Assembly (NCBI RefSeq): GCF_020194175.1
Contig: NZ_JADYVX010000032.1
Location: forward strand, 1-64,000
DNA from: Bradyrhizobium sp. BRP22
GTDB taxonomy: Bacteria; Pseudomonadota; Alphaproteobacteria; Rhizobiales; Xanthobacteraceae
Direction of reading: 5' to 3'
Length of the DNA: 64,000 bases
In this document: one piece after another, positions 46,791 through 54,784 of the stretch
Layout of the letters: each line of letters starts with the position of its first letter
Numbering within the stretch: the first letter of the stretch is position 1
The notes under the pieces: model-generated
What the model saw: the letters and a program-made list of their open reading frames with translations, nothing else
Told to the model about the DNA's origin: nothing
Databases searched by the model: none
Position numbers and translations under genes: made by a program

Positions 46791-46814
46791 CGTTATGGCG
46801 ATTTTGCCATAGCG
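46791..46814. promoter_or_regulatory. Mo-box-like palindrome before the TauE/SafE gene
   Basis: CGTTATGGC-GATTTT-GCCATAGCG, 9-bp arms with one mismatch and a 6-bp spacer. The CGnTAT...ATAnCG outer pattern is like ModE-type sites. It ends 14 bp before the GTG start, where a bound protein would block transcription or translation initiation. Confidence 0.6.
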
Positions 46815-46828
46815 AGGTTGCATCCTCC

Positions 46829-47653
46829 GTGTCCGAAATTAGCGAAGTCGCACCCCTCGCGCGGCCTGAGCGTCGCAGCCAACCAGCAGCGTTCGCTTCT
46901 GGCGCTGTGATCGGCACTCTTGGCGGCCTAATCGGCCTCGGCGGTGCAGAATTTCGCCTGCCGCTCCTTATCAGCGTTTTCCGCTTTCGCGGTCTTGAGT
47001 CCGTCATTCTCAACAAGGCGACGAGCCTCGTCGTCGTCGCTACCGCGTTGCCGTTTCGCGCCCGAACAATTCCGTTTAGCGAGATCGCTGCGCATTGGTC
47101 CGTCATCGTGAACTTGCTGGCGGGTAGCCTCTTGGGCGCTTGGGCTGGGGCGGAATGGGCAACGCGCCTGAGATCGGACACGCTTTACCGCGTCATTGCG
47201 GTTCTGCTGGTGATCATTGCAGGCGTGTTGCTGTTCGCGCATGGCACCGAGACCGTTGCCGCGCCATCGCTGGCGGGATGGGGACAGGTCGCCGCCGGTG
47301 TCATCGCGGGCTTCATCATCGGAGTTATCGTGGCGCTGTTGGGCGTCGCGGGCGGCGAGTTTCTGATCCCTACGCTGATCCTGTTGTTCGGTGCTGACAT
47401 TAAGCTCGCCGGGAGTCTCTCGCTCGCCGTGAGCCTGCCGACCGTGCTCGTCGGGTTTGTCCGCTATAGCCGCGACCAAAGTTTCTCCGTGCTGCGCCAC
47501 AACTGGATGTTCATGCTGGCAATGGCCGCGGGATCGATTGTCGGAACGTTTGTTGGCGGCTTGCTTCTCGGTCTCGTTCCGACGGCAGTTTTGTTGCCGT
47601 TGTTGGCAGCGATCTTAGTGATCTCGGCCGTCAAGGTGTGGCAGCACAAATGA
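46829..47653 (+). CDS. TauE/SafE-family permease linked to ModE-like regulator
   Basis: A 274-aa protein with about eight hydrophobic helices in two halves. Each has a Gly-rich motif (GAVIGTLGGLIGLGGAEFRLP and GFIIGVIVALLGVAGGEFLI). TauE/SafE proteins export sulfite and other oxyanions or organic acids. The upstream ModE-like HTH and palindrome hint at molybdate, tungstate or another oxyanion. The start is GTG 46829. The N-terminal cytosolic extension is about 20 residues. Confidence 0.85.
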   Translation: MSEISEVAPLARPERRSQPAAFASGAVIGTLGGLIGLGGAEFRLPLLISVFRFRGLESVILNKATSLVVVATALPFRARTIPFSEIAAHWSVIVNLLAGSLLGAWAGAEWATRLRSDTLYRVIAVLLVIIAGVLLFAHGTETVAAPSLAGWGQVAAGVIAGFIIGVIVALLGVAGGEFLIPTLILLFGADIKLAGSLSLAVSLPTVLVGFVRYSRDQSFSVLRHNWMFMLAMAAGSIVGTFVGGLLLGLVPTAVLLPLLAAILVISAVKVWQHK

Positions 47654-47781
47654 GGGAGCGGCGGATGTCGCTTAGTGGCCCCTCTGAGACATGCCGAACC
47701 GCGATGAAACGGTCCGTTTATCTAGGAAGACCGGAAGTCATCATCCGAGCGACAGAACGACGCGAATGACCCGTACCCGAC

Positions 47782-48252
47782 TTAGCTCGACGAAATCGAA
47801 CTAAGCCTCGGCTTGGTCCGTCCGTGGATTGGGCCTCCCGGCATATACCATCCGGCTTTTTTGCGCACGGTTGGATTTTCATCAGCTTGCTGAGCGGCAG
47901 AAATCGCCGCAGCGGCAAGAGCATCTGCGTGGACGAACTGCCCCACCACTTCAATCGCCATTGCGCGAACATGCGCGTCGGGATCGCACTGAAGCAATTT
48001 CATCGCCTTTGGAAGTACCTCAGCCTTCTCGGGCCTGCAGGTCCCTTCCTTGCACCGGTCGCAAGCCAACGTGTGCAAGGCCGAGCATCTGACGCGTTCA
48101 TCCCCATCGTTCAGCATGCCGATCAAATCGGAAAGAGTATCGGGCGACAGATATCGGTCGAGAAACCTGCAACAATGCAAGCGGACATCAGGATTGTCGT
48201 GCCGCAGCCCGGCGCGCACTGCGGGAAGTGCTTCTACCCCGAGTTCGAGCAA
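47782..48252 (-). CDS. HEAT-repeat protein, N-terminus uncertain
   Basis: About 156 aa with three to four HEAT/PBS-lyase-like helical repeats (LPAVRAGLRHDNPDVRLHCC, LIGMLNDGDERVRCSALHTL, DPDAHVRAMAIEVVGQFV). A Cys-rich turn CDRCKEGTC sits between two of them. The only start available is TTG 48252. Upstream the same frame stays open for 24 codons to a TAA without ATG or GTG. Hence either TTG is used or the gene has lost its start. The protein is a likely interaction scaffold. Confidence 0.6.
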   Translation of the reverse strand: MLELGVEALPAVRAGLRHDNPDVRLHCCRFLDRYLSPDTLSDLIGMLNDGDERVRCSALHTLACDRCKEGTCRPEKAEVLPKAMKLLQCDPDAHVRAMAIEVVGQFVHADALAAAAISAAQQADENPTVRKKAGWYMPGGPIHGRTKPRLSSISSS

Positions 48253-48563
48253 TGCCCGATAGGCAATAGCCGCCTTGTAAGAAAATGCGAGCTCTTCCGA
48301 TGATCTGGTGGTGCTCTGTTAGCATCAGCGACCCGTCAGGTTGTGGGATGTCAGCGACACTATCACATCGCGATGCTTCTCTCCAGACCCGGCGTTTCCG
48401 CCTGTGGCCCATCAGCGAAGTGCCGCACAACTCGCAGATATGAGAGCTCAATTTGATCACCTCGTTGGCGCGGACGAGACGCTACTGCTTTGCAGCAGGC
48501 AGGCGAGGCCTGTGTAGTTCTCAGGACGGAGCACCTTGAGCCGCGCCTTCACTTGCAATTTAA
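48253..48563. other. Intergenic region before the TetR gene
   Basis: No supported gene. A 90-codon frame on the minus strand (48188-48460) has no recognisable product and may include a frameshifted N-terminus of the HEAT protein. The right end carries the TetR promoter and operator. Confidence 0.35.
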
Positions 48564-48577
48564 AGACCGATTGGTCT
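48564..48577. promoter_or_regulatory. TetR operator, copy 1
   Basis: AGACC-GATT-GGTCT, perfect 5-bp arms, 12 bp upstream of the TetR ATG. A related sequence (AGACTGATCGGTTT, 49255-49268) lies before the next gene. The pattern resembles operators of AcrR/NemR-type regulators. Confidence 0.65.
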
Positions 48578-48588
48578 ATATATCGGCA

Positions 48589-49203
48589 ATGAGCCGCCAA
48601 ACCCCAGTGCCGTTGCCCCGTGGCCGACCACGAAGTTTCGATGTGGAGGCCGCTGTCAAACGCGCGATGGATGTGTTCTGGTCGCGCGGCTATCACGCCA
48701 CGGCGCTCCCGGATCTTCTTCGTGCGACGAGGCTGTCGCGTGGCAGCCTTTACGCCGCTTTCGGCGACAAGCACTCGCTCTTCCTGCGTGCGCTTGATCG
48801 CTACATTGCCGACGCCCTGACACGGATGGATAGCGAATTCGACCCCCGCAGAGAGCCGGTCGACGGCCTGCGGGCCTGCCTTGCCGGCTACGTCGACCGC
48901 ACGAGCGGCGCCAATGGTCGGCGCGGATGCCTGCTGGTGGCCACAGCCATGGAACTGGCTGGCCATGATGCTGAAGTTGGTCGTCGCATCGCGAGCTTTT
49001 TCAAAGCCATGGAGGCCAAGGTGGCGGATGCACTTTCCCGTGCGAAGACCGCGGGCAGGCTGGCCGATGGTGTTGAGCCTTCAAGTGCCGCCCGGATTCT
49101 CGTCTGTTTCGTTGAGGGGCTGCGAGTGGTCGGCAAGACGGCCCCGACACGGACCACATCGCAAGCCACCGTCGACGCTCTTCTTGACCGCTTTATCAGG
49201 TGA
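48589..49203 (+). CDS. TetR-family regulator
   Basis: A 204-aa repressor. The N-terminal HTH (RGRPRSFDVEAAVKRAMDVF, then YHATALPDLLRATRLSRGSLYAAFGDK) is followed by an effector domain with Cys-containing RRGCLLVATAMELAGHD. ATG 48589 is preceded by the operator, suggesting autoregulation. The EamA transporter gene 82 bp downstream carries a similar half-conserved operator. Together they form a small drug/metabolite-responsive unit. Confidence 0.88.
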   Translation: MSRQTPVPLPRGRPRSFDVEAAVKRAMDVFWSRGYHATALPDLLRATRLSRGSLYAAFGDKHSLFLRALDRYIADALTRMDSEFDPRREPVDGLRACLAGYVDRTSGANGRRGCLLVATAMELAGHDAEVGRRIASFFKAMEAKVADALSRAKTAGRLADGVEPSSAARILVCFVEGLRVVGKTAPTRTTSQATVDALLDRFIR

Positions 49204-49254
49204 ACAACCCTTCGTCAGGTAAACGACGCCTCGGCTATTGGCGCGCCGATATCT

Positions 49255-49268
49255 AGACTGATCGGTTT
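49255..49268. promoter_or_regulatory. TetR operator-like sequence, copy 2
   Basis: AGACTGATCGGTTT shares AGAC-GAT-GGT with the perfect site at 48564-48577 but is imperfectly palindromic. It sits 17 bp before the EamA start and could be a second, weaker site for the same repressor. Confidence 0.5.
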
Positions 49269-49285
49269 TGAAAGGAAGAGATGCC

Positions 49286-50146
49286 ATGTCTGCCATCCAG
49301 ATCGTCTGCGCGGTGGCCGTCCCCTTGCTCTGGGGTTATCAGTTCGTGGCCATCAAGGTGGGTGTTACGGAGTTTCCGCCTCTCTTCTTCCTCGCGCTGC
49401 GCTTCCTGGTCATCGCGCTGCTGCTTGTTCCGTTCGTGAAAAGACCCACGCGTCAGCAGTTCGGCCCGATCGCAGCTATTTCGATTTTCTTTGGAGGACT
49501 GAACTTCGGGCTCTTCTATGTTGGCCTCGGGCTCGGCTCGGGAAGCATGTCGGCCGTCGCATATCAACTCGCCACGCCCTTCACCGTGCTATTGGCCTGG
49601 CCGCTGCTCGCGGAGAGGCCGTCTCTCACCACGTCCGCCGGAGTGGTGCTTGCATTCGTCGGCGTGGTCGTGTTGGCAGCGGAGCCTGGTCTGTCGGCCA
49701 ACGCGCTTCCGCTGCTGCTTGTGGTCGGGGCAGCCTTCGCATTCGCGGTGTCTAACGTCTTGACGAAACGCTACGGCCCTTTTGACCCCCTGATGTTAAT
49801 GGGTTGGTCGTCGCTGCTCACGGTGCCGCAGGTCATGTTGATGTCGTTGGTCCTTGAGTATGGACAACTGGCGAGCCTTGTCACGGCGGATGAACGTGGT
49901 TGGCTGGCACTCGCCTACACGATTTTCATCGGAGGAATCGTCGGGTTTGGCCTTTGGTTCTGGCTGATCGCCCGTTGCTCCATGGGCCGCGTCGCGCCGT
50001 TCGGTCTGCTGCTTCCGGTGTTCGCCTTGATTTCGAGCGTGGTGTTTCTTGGCGACCGCGTGACCCCAAAGTTGATTGTCGGTGGATTGCTCGCGATCTC
50101 CGGCGTCGCCGTTACGCAAGTAAGACCGCGCGCTCGACCAATTTGA
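49286..50146 (+). CDS. EamA/DMT-family transporter
   Basis: A 286-aa protein with about ten hydrophobic helices arranged as two EamA domains (LRFLVIALLLVPFV, VAYQLATPFTVLLAWPLLAERP, then GLWFWLIARCSMGRVAPFGLLLPVFALISS). It is a probable exporter of metabolites or drugs. ATG 49286 has GGAAG upstream. It follows the TetR gene on the same strand with the operator-like site between. The substrate cannot be inferred. Confidence 0.88.
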   Translation: MSAIQIVCAVAVPLLWGYQFVAIKVGVTEFPPLFFLALRFLVIALLLVPFVKRPTRQQFGPIAAISIFFGGLNFGLFYVGLGLGSGSMSAVAYQLATPFTVLLAWPLLAERPSLTTSAGVVLAFVGVVVLAAEPGLSANALPLLLVVGAAFAFAVSNVLTKRYGPFDPLMLMGWSSLLTVPQVMLMSLVLEYGQLASLVTADERGWLALAYTIFIGGIVGFGLWFWLIARCSMGRVAPFGLLLPVFALISSVVFLGDRVTPKLIVGGLLAISGVAVTQVRPRARPI

Positions 50147-50164
50147 GCCCGGACGGAATCAGAT

Positions 50165-50731
50165 TTACGCCCTTGACTGACTTCGGACGTCGAACGATTG
50201 ACCACGTCCGGCGATACCTGAGTTCGACGGCGGAGTATCGACACCCTGGCCAAGCTCTTTCAATCGCTCGCGCAGGCTGATTTCATCGAGCGACCGGAAG
50301 GGCAGTTGCATGAAGGCCAGAAGCTGTCGTTCAAGACCACCAAGCGTGGCCGCGAGGGAGCTGCGCCGCTCAGCCCGGTCGCTCAGCTTCACAGGGTCGG
50401 GGTAACGCCAATCTCCGGTTACCGGACGGCCCGGCCAATTCGGCTGGGGCTCTCCTGCCTCGAGATCGCACAGCGTGAACACAAAATCCAAAGGCGGCGA
50501 GTCGGCTTTCGCGAATTCTTTCCAGTGCTTCGGATAGAGGCCGTCGGTGCGGTACTCAGCGACTCTCAGGACATCGATTACCAGTTCGTCGAGGTGGCTG
50601 ACCGGGCGCAGCCCCGCGCTAAAACCAGTGAAATGTCCATGCCCCATGCGGTTCAACGCCGCTTCGGCGAAGATGCTGCGCGCCGAGTTCCGATGCGAGA
50701 GAAAGAGGACGTTGTAATGACCATCTGCCAT
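50165..50731 (-). CDS. Low-molecular-weight phosphatase/ArsC-like protein lacking the catalytic Cys
   Basis: A 188-aa protein with the LMW-PTPase/arsenate reductase fold. The P-loop, normally FLCxxNSARS, reads VLFLSHRNSARSIFAEAALN: the nucleophilic Cys is Ser. The downstream DFVFTLCDLEAGEPQPNWPG and HWPDP-like (WRYPDPVKL) blocks are kept. The C-terminal helices are typical. Arsenate reduction by the standard mechanism is therefore unlikely; it may bind oxyanions or regulate. It is convergent with the EamA gene. Confidence 0.82.
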   Translation of the reverse strand: MADGHYNVLFLSHRNSARSIFAEAALNRMGHGHFTGFSAGLRPVSHLDELVIDVLRVAEYRTDGLYPKHWKEFAKADSPPLDFVFTLCDLEAGEPQPNWPGRPVTGDWRYPDPVKLSDRAERRSSLAATLGGLERQLLAFMQLPFRSLDEISLRERLKELGQGVDTPPSNSGIAGRGQSFDVRSQSRA

Positions 50732-50873
50732 GTTCAAACTCCGTCGACCGGCAAATAAATTCCACGCCGACCTTTGAGTTCCAGGCCCGAGGTGCATTCG
50801 TGCAGCCGGCGACGAGGGTTCCAATTGGCCCCGCCCAACTCGGCAACCGGTCTCCACCTTTCCCGACCATGCT

Positions 50874-51356
50874 CTACGGCTGATTGCCCGGCTCGAAGCT
50901 GCAGTCGGCGCCGCCGCCGGCTTTTTGCTTGATCACCTTGGGCTCGAGCGTGCAGTTCAGCTTCGAAAGCCCCGCGATGTTCGATCCGGCGGCGCCCTCG
51001 GCGGTGATGCCCGCCATCAGCATGGTCGCAAACAGTTCGTTGGCCTCGCGGCCCTTCAGCGCATGCTTGCCGATCTTGAAGATGATGTCGCAGGAGCGCG
51101 ACGTGATGTCGACATTGCTGGTGCGGCAGACGATCTTGTCGGCGGTGACGGAGATCTTTCCGCCATAGGGAAAAATCGTATCGCCCTTGAAGAAGGACGC
51201 GACGGCACGCTTGGGTGCGGCGGCGATCGGCGAGTATTGCGCGACCACGGCCGCGAGCGCCAGTGCCGTCGAACCCGACGCGGACGTTGCCGTCGCGGCG
51301 CCGGCGTCGCTGATCGCAAGAAAGAAGGTGAGAGCTGCCAATGGTCCCGCGCGCAT
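50874..51356 (-). CDS. Conserved exported protein, function unknown
   Basis: 160 aa from ATG 51356, with AGGAACG upstream. The signal peptide is at 1-20 (AGPLAALTFFLAISDAGA). A short Ala/Ser-rich segment precedes a compact domain with four Cys (VCRTSNVD, SRSCDIIFKIG, LNCTLEPK, ADCSFEP), likely two disulfides in the periplasm. No family recognised. An in-frame extension upstream adds ten residues. Confidence 0.7.
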   Translation of the reverse strand: MRAGPLAALTFFLAISDAGAATATSASGSTALALAAVVAQYSPIAAAPKRAVASFFKGDTIFPYGGKISVTADKIVCRTSNVDITSRSCDIIFKIGKHALKGREANELFATMLMAGITAEGAAGSNIAGLSKLNCTLEPKVIKQKAGGGADCSFEPGNQP

Positions 51357-51600
51357 CGTTCCTGTCTCCCGGTCGGTGATCGACATGTTCTCCGCCTACG
51401 TAGCACAGGGAATCTTGCCAGTTGGTGATCTTTCCTGTCCGGCAGGAGAGCTTTGCATGGGCCGGGAATCGGCGTCAGACTGATATGCCGCTCGCCGGCC
51501 GCGCCGACTGGCGGGCGGCTGATGCAGAAGGGGCCATACGTGGCGGAGACGTTTCCGGTGCGCGTCGAGGACAATTGCGTCGTGGTCGAGGTGTAGCGCG

Positions 51601-51688
51601 GTAGGGTGGGGCAAAGCGTAGCGTGCCGACCATTGCGAGCGGATTCCTTGATGGTGGGCACGTTGCCGCGCTCCTTTGCCCACGCTAC
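51601..51688. repeat. Dispersed palindromic repeat ('GTAGGGTGGG' type)
   Basis: GTAGGGTGGGGCAAAGCGTAG with complement-like CTCCTTTGCCCACGCTAC flanks CGTGCCGACCATT / ATGGTGGGCACG. It lies just downstream of the TetR gene's stop. The 51357-51600 stretch before it has no recognisable gene. Confidence 0.8.
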
Positions 51689-51692
51689 AACG

Positions 51693-52304
51693 CTACGAAT
51701 TCGCGTTCTTCATCAACCCCTCGACCATGGCGCGGACGATGGTGGCGATTTCGCTGCGCAACGCATCGGTCGGCACCGCGATCAGCTTGTGCTCCAACCC
51801 CAGCGCGACCATGCCGTGGACGGCGGAGAACAGGCTGCGGGCGGTGATGCCGAGGTCTTGCGGCGAGTGCTGGGGAAAGAGCGCGGCGAGGGGACGATAG
51901 ATGTGGCGGAACAGGTCCATCTGTTCGGCAATGGCCCAGTCCGGGACCGGCTTGCCCGGCGCCATCCGGTGCTCGAACAACGCGCGCCATAGTTCGAGAT
52001 TGTCGGCGGCGAAATCGCAATAGGCGACGGCGATGCGCACCAGCGTGTCGGTGGGCTCCGCGGGGCCGTCGCGCTCCGCCGCGGTGAGCGCAGCATCGAG
52101 CCGCGCCAGCGTGCGCGATCCCACCCGCAGGATCAATTCGTCGACGTCCTCGACCAGATTGTAGACCGCGCCATTGGCGATGCCGATCTCGCTGGCGAGA
52201 TCGCGCGTCTTCAAGCCGGCCAATCCGCTGGCGCCGATCGACCGCTCCGCCGCCTCGATCAGGCGCCCGCGATTTCTGGCGCGTCGTTCCAGGGCCTTGG
52301 ACAT
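51693..52304 (-). CDS. TetR-family regulator with WHG domain
   Basis: A 203-aa protein. The HTH (RLIEAAERSIGASGLAGLKT, DLASEIGIANGAVYNLVEDV) is followed by a C-terminal domain of the TetR_C_33/WHG type (WRALFEHRM and VHGMVALGLEHKL). It is divergent from the GNAT-like/membrane pair. A perfect palindrome (52376-52388) in the intergenic gap is its probable site. Confidence 0.88.
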   Translation of the reverse strand: MSKALERRARNRGRLIEAAERSIGASGLAGLKTRDLASEIGIANGAVYNLVEDVDELILRVGSRTLARLDAALTAAERDGPAEPTDTLVRIAVAYCDFAADNLELWRALFEHRMAPGKPVPDWAIAEQMDLFRHIYRPLAALFPQHSPQDLGITARSLFSAVHGMVALGLEHKLIAVPTDALRSEIATIVRAMVEGLMKNANS

Positions 52305-52375
52305 CTGCTAACCAATTTCCTGAGCGCTGTTCGCAATATTGAACCGCGCCCATGCCAGCGCTACAAAAGACATTG

Positions 52376-52388
52376 TGAGCAATGCTCA
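52376..52388. promoter_or_regulatory. Palindromic operator TGAGCA-A-TGCTCA
   Basis: A 13-bp perfect palindrome with one central base, 72 bp from the TetR start and 18 bp before the small frame at 52406. The fold symmetry and position between divergent genes fit a TetR-type site. Confidence 0.6.
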
Positions 52389-52405
52389 TAACAGGGAGCA
52401 GGCAA

Positions 52406-52459
52406 ATGTTCAAAACCGTTTTCACGCCTTTTCGCGGGCCATGGTCTTGTTGCCGCTGA
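52406..52459 (+). CDS. Possible 17-aa leader peptide
   Basis: ATG 52406 follows GGGAGCAGG, the best ribosome site in this gap. It encodes MFKTVFTPFRGPWSCCR and stops; a second five-codon frame (MAEIR) overlaps its stop. Next comes the GNAT-like gene at 52489. It could be a translational leader, or the remnant of a longer N-terminus. Low confidence. Confidence 0.25.
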   Translation: MFKTVFTPFRGPWSCCR

Positions 52460-52488
52460 TGGCTGAGATTCGATAACGGCAGGCGGGC

Positions 52489-53544
52489 ATGGCGTCTCGG
52501 AGCGGAATTTCGGCCTCGCGCCTGCGCGATGGTCTGGGCAGGGCCAGAGCGACGCTGGCTCGGCTGCCGGGACATGCCGCGTTCTGGTTCAAGGCGCTGT
52601 CGCAGCCGACCATCGATCTCAGCTTGCGGACGCATGCGGGACTGCGCACACGCATTGTCGAGCGTCCGGGCGCGTCGCTTGCTCCGGCAGAGCTCGACGC
52701 GCTCGTCGCGCAACTGCGCGCCGTTGCCGCCAAAACGCTGCCGCAGCAGAGCCTGACCTACGGCATCTTCTCCGGCGAGCCGGAGCGCCTCGCGCGCGCC
52801 ATCGTGACGCTGATCTGCGAGGAAGAGAGCGGGCGGCCGATCGCCTTCAATGCACTGTCGGTGATGGAGGTCGAGCTCGACGGCGCGCCGATCGAGGTGA
52901 CGCATCTGGGCCTTGTCATGGTCGATCCCGATGTGCGCGGCCAGGGGCTGTCCTGGGTGCTCTATGGTCTGACCGCGCTGGTGCTGTTCGCGCGCGACGG
53001 CCTGCGTCCGAAATGGATCTCCAACGTCACGCAGGTGCCCGCGGTGGTCGGCATGGTCTGCGAGACATTTTCCGATGTGTATCCGTCGCCGCTGTCGGAC
53101 GTGCGGCGGAGCTTTGCGCATCTGCAGCTTGCACGCGCCATCATGGCGCATCACCGCGCGGTGTTTGGTGTCGGCGCCGAGGCCGGCTTCGACGACGAAC
53201 GATTCGTCATCACCAATGCCTATACCGGCGGCTCGGATGCGCTGAAGAAGAGTTTCGACGTCGCGCCAAAGCACCGCAACGAGAGCTACAACGAGTTCTG
53301 TGCGCGCGAGCTCGATTATGCGCGCGGCGATGACGTGCTGCAGATCGGCCGCATCGATCTCGCCGGCGCCCGGCGCTATTTGATGAGCGAGGTGCCGGCG
53401 GGCTCGCTGCCGGCATTGATCGCCACCTCCGCCATGCTGGCGCTGCAGCGGCTGGTGTTGCCGCTGTTCTACTGGATCGATGATACGCGTCCGTTCGGCT
53501 CGCTGCGGCCGCGTGTCCACGGTGAAAAGCGGCGGCGCCGATGA
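52489..53544 (+). CDS. GNAT-like protein of unknown function
   Basis: A 351-aa protein. A central acetyltransferase-like block is visible: VTHLGLVMVDPDVRGQGLSW (about 145-164, with the R/QxxG form RGQGLS), after a beta-strand pattern (FNALSVMEVELDG). The flanking regions are long and helical. No other family is recognised. Its last four bases overlap the start of the membrane protein gene (ATGA), so the two are coupled. It is divergent from the WHG-type TetR and likely under its control. Confidence 0.6.
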   Translation: MASRSGISASRLRDGLGRARATLARLPGHAAFWFKALSQPTIDLSLRTHAGLRTRIVERPGASLAPAELDALVAQLRAVAAKTLPQQSLTYGIFSGEPERLARAIVTLICEEESGRPIAFNALSVMEVELDGAPIEVTHLGLVMVDPDVRGQGLSWVLYGLTALVLFARDGLRPKWISNVTQVPAVVGMVCETFSDVYPSPLSDVRRSFAHLQLARAIMAHHRAVFGVGAEAGFDDERFVITNAYTGGSDALKKSFDVAPKHRNESYNEFCARELDYARGDDVLQIGRIDLAGARRYLMSEVPAGSLPALIATSAMLALQRLVLPLFYWIDDTRPFGSLRPRVHGEKRRRR

Positions 53545-54740
53545 ATCCCGGGATCATCGCCGATTCCATCGTCAATCTCTGCGGCGCGATCGGGCTTTGC
53601 GTCGCGATGATGACGTTCTACTGGCGTGATCCGAACAGTCCGCTGACCCGGCGGCTGTTGTTCGCGCTCGGCGTCATCGCACTGCTGTTCCTGGTGCGCG
53701 GCGTGGCGTGGTGGAGCGGCAGCGACGTGCTGGATCGCCTCTCGCTGATCCCGGCGGCGCTGATCCCGCTCGGCGCGCTTGTCGTGACCGAGGGCATGCT
53801 GCGGCGGCATGCGCCGCGCGTGGTGAAGATGCTCGCCGTCTTCGGCGGCGTCCTGCTCGGCCTTGGCGGCGCGCTCGGGCTCGCCCGATTCACGACGGCC
53901 TATGCTGTCTCGCTGTCGCTATTCCAGCTTGCCGGCTTCATCGTCTGCGCCTGGCTGCTCGCAAGCCGCGATCGCGCGTCGTTGATGGCGTCGGAGAACC
54001 GCAGCATCGGGCGTGTCGCGGCCGGCGCGCTGATCGTGATTCCGTTCGTGATCACCGATTTCCGCACACTGTTTCCGGACATCCCGGTCCGGCTCGGCGC
54101 GCTTGGCGCACTGCTCACCGTGACCGTGATCCTGATCGCCGGCGGCGGCGCCGAGACGCGGCGTCACGGGCTTACGCTGATGGCGTTACGGCTGTCCAGT
54201 GCGGCGCTGCTCGGCATTGCCGCGGCCTTCATCGCCGGCGATGTCGATGCGGCGCAGATCGTGCGCTTCTGCGCGGTCGCGATCGCCGGCGTGCTCACCA
54301 TCGCCCTGATGACGGACACGCTGCGGGCGCTGTTCGAGGCGCAGGAGCCGGGGGTATTGAATGCGGCGGCAGCGTCGCCGGCAAGGACACGTGACGAGCT
54401 GATCGCCGAGCTGGCGCGGCATCCGATCTTCGAGCACGCGCGGCGCTACCGCGAGGCCGAGCTCGCGGGCTACGATCCGCCGCTGCTGCGGCAATTCTTC
54501 GGGAGGCAGCGGGTGCTGCGCCGGTCGGATGCGCCCTGGGGATATCAGGCGGATGATCCCGCAGTCGAGCGCGTGCTGTCACTGATCACAGCGAGCAGCG
54601 CCACGCACGTGATCGTGCTCTCGCATGATCCGGTCGACCTGATCGTGCTCGCCGTGCCCGTCACGTCAGCCGACCCCGCCACCGAAACCGCACTCGCACT
54701 GGTGCGGCGGCTGCTGGCGCTGACGCCGGAGACGATGTGA
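53541..54740 (+). CDS. Polytopic membrane protein with soluble C-terminal domain
   Basis: A 399-aa protein. Eight or so hydrophobic helices lie within residues 1-265. A soluble C-terminal domain of about 130 residues follows (TRDELIAELARHPIFEHARR, GYQADDPAVERVLSLITASS). Translationally coupled (ATGA) to the GNAT-like gene upstream, it may provide a membrane anchor or substrate channel for it. No named family recognised. Confidence 0.75.
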   Translation: MNPGIIADSIVNLCGAIGLCVAMMTFYWRDPNSPLTRRLLFALGVIALLFLVRGVAWWSGSDVLDRLSLIPAALIPLGALVVTEGMLRRHAPRVVKMLAVFGGVLLGLGGALGLARFTTAYAVSLSLFQLAGFIVCAWLLASRDRASLMASENRSIGRVAAGALIVIPFVITDFRTLFPDIPVRLGALGALLTVTVILIAGGGAETRRHGLTLMALRLSSAALLGIAAAFIAGDVDAAQIVRFCAVAIAGVLTIALMTDTLRALFEAQEPGVLNAAAASPARTRDELIAELARHPIFEHARRYREAELAGYDPPLLRQFFGRQRVLRRSDAPWGYQADDPAVERVLSLITASSATHVIVLSHDPVDLIVLAVPVTSADPATETALALVRRLLALTPETM

Positions 54741-54762
54741 GGTCGGCGGAGATCCGCCGGCC
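54741..54762. terminator. Bidirectional terminator-like hairpin
   Basis: GGTCGGCGG-AGAT-CCGCCGGCC, a 9-bp stem (one G-T) and tetraloop immediately after the membrane protein stop. It is followed by TCCTTAG on the plus strand. It lies between convergent genes, but neither side has a long U-run. Confidence 0.5.
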
Positions 54763-54784
54763 TCCTTAGATCTGCGTTGACCGA

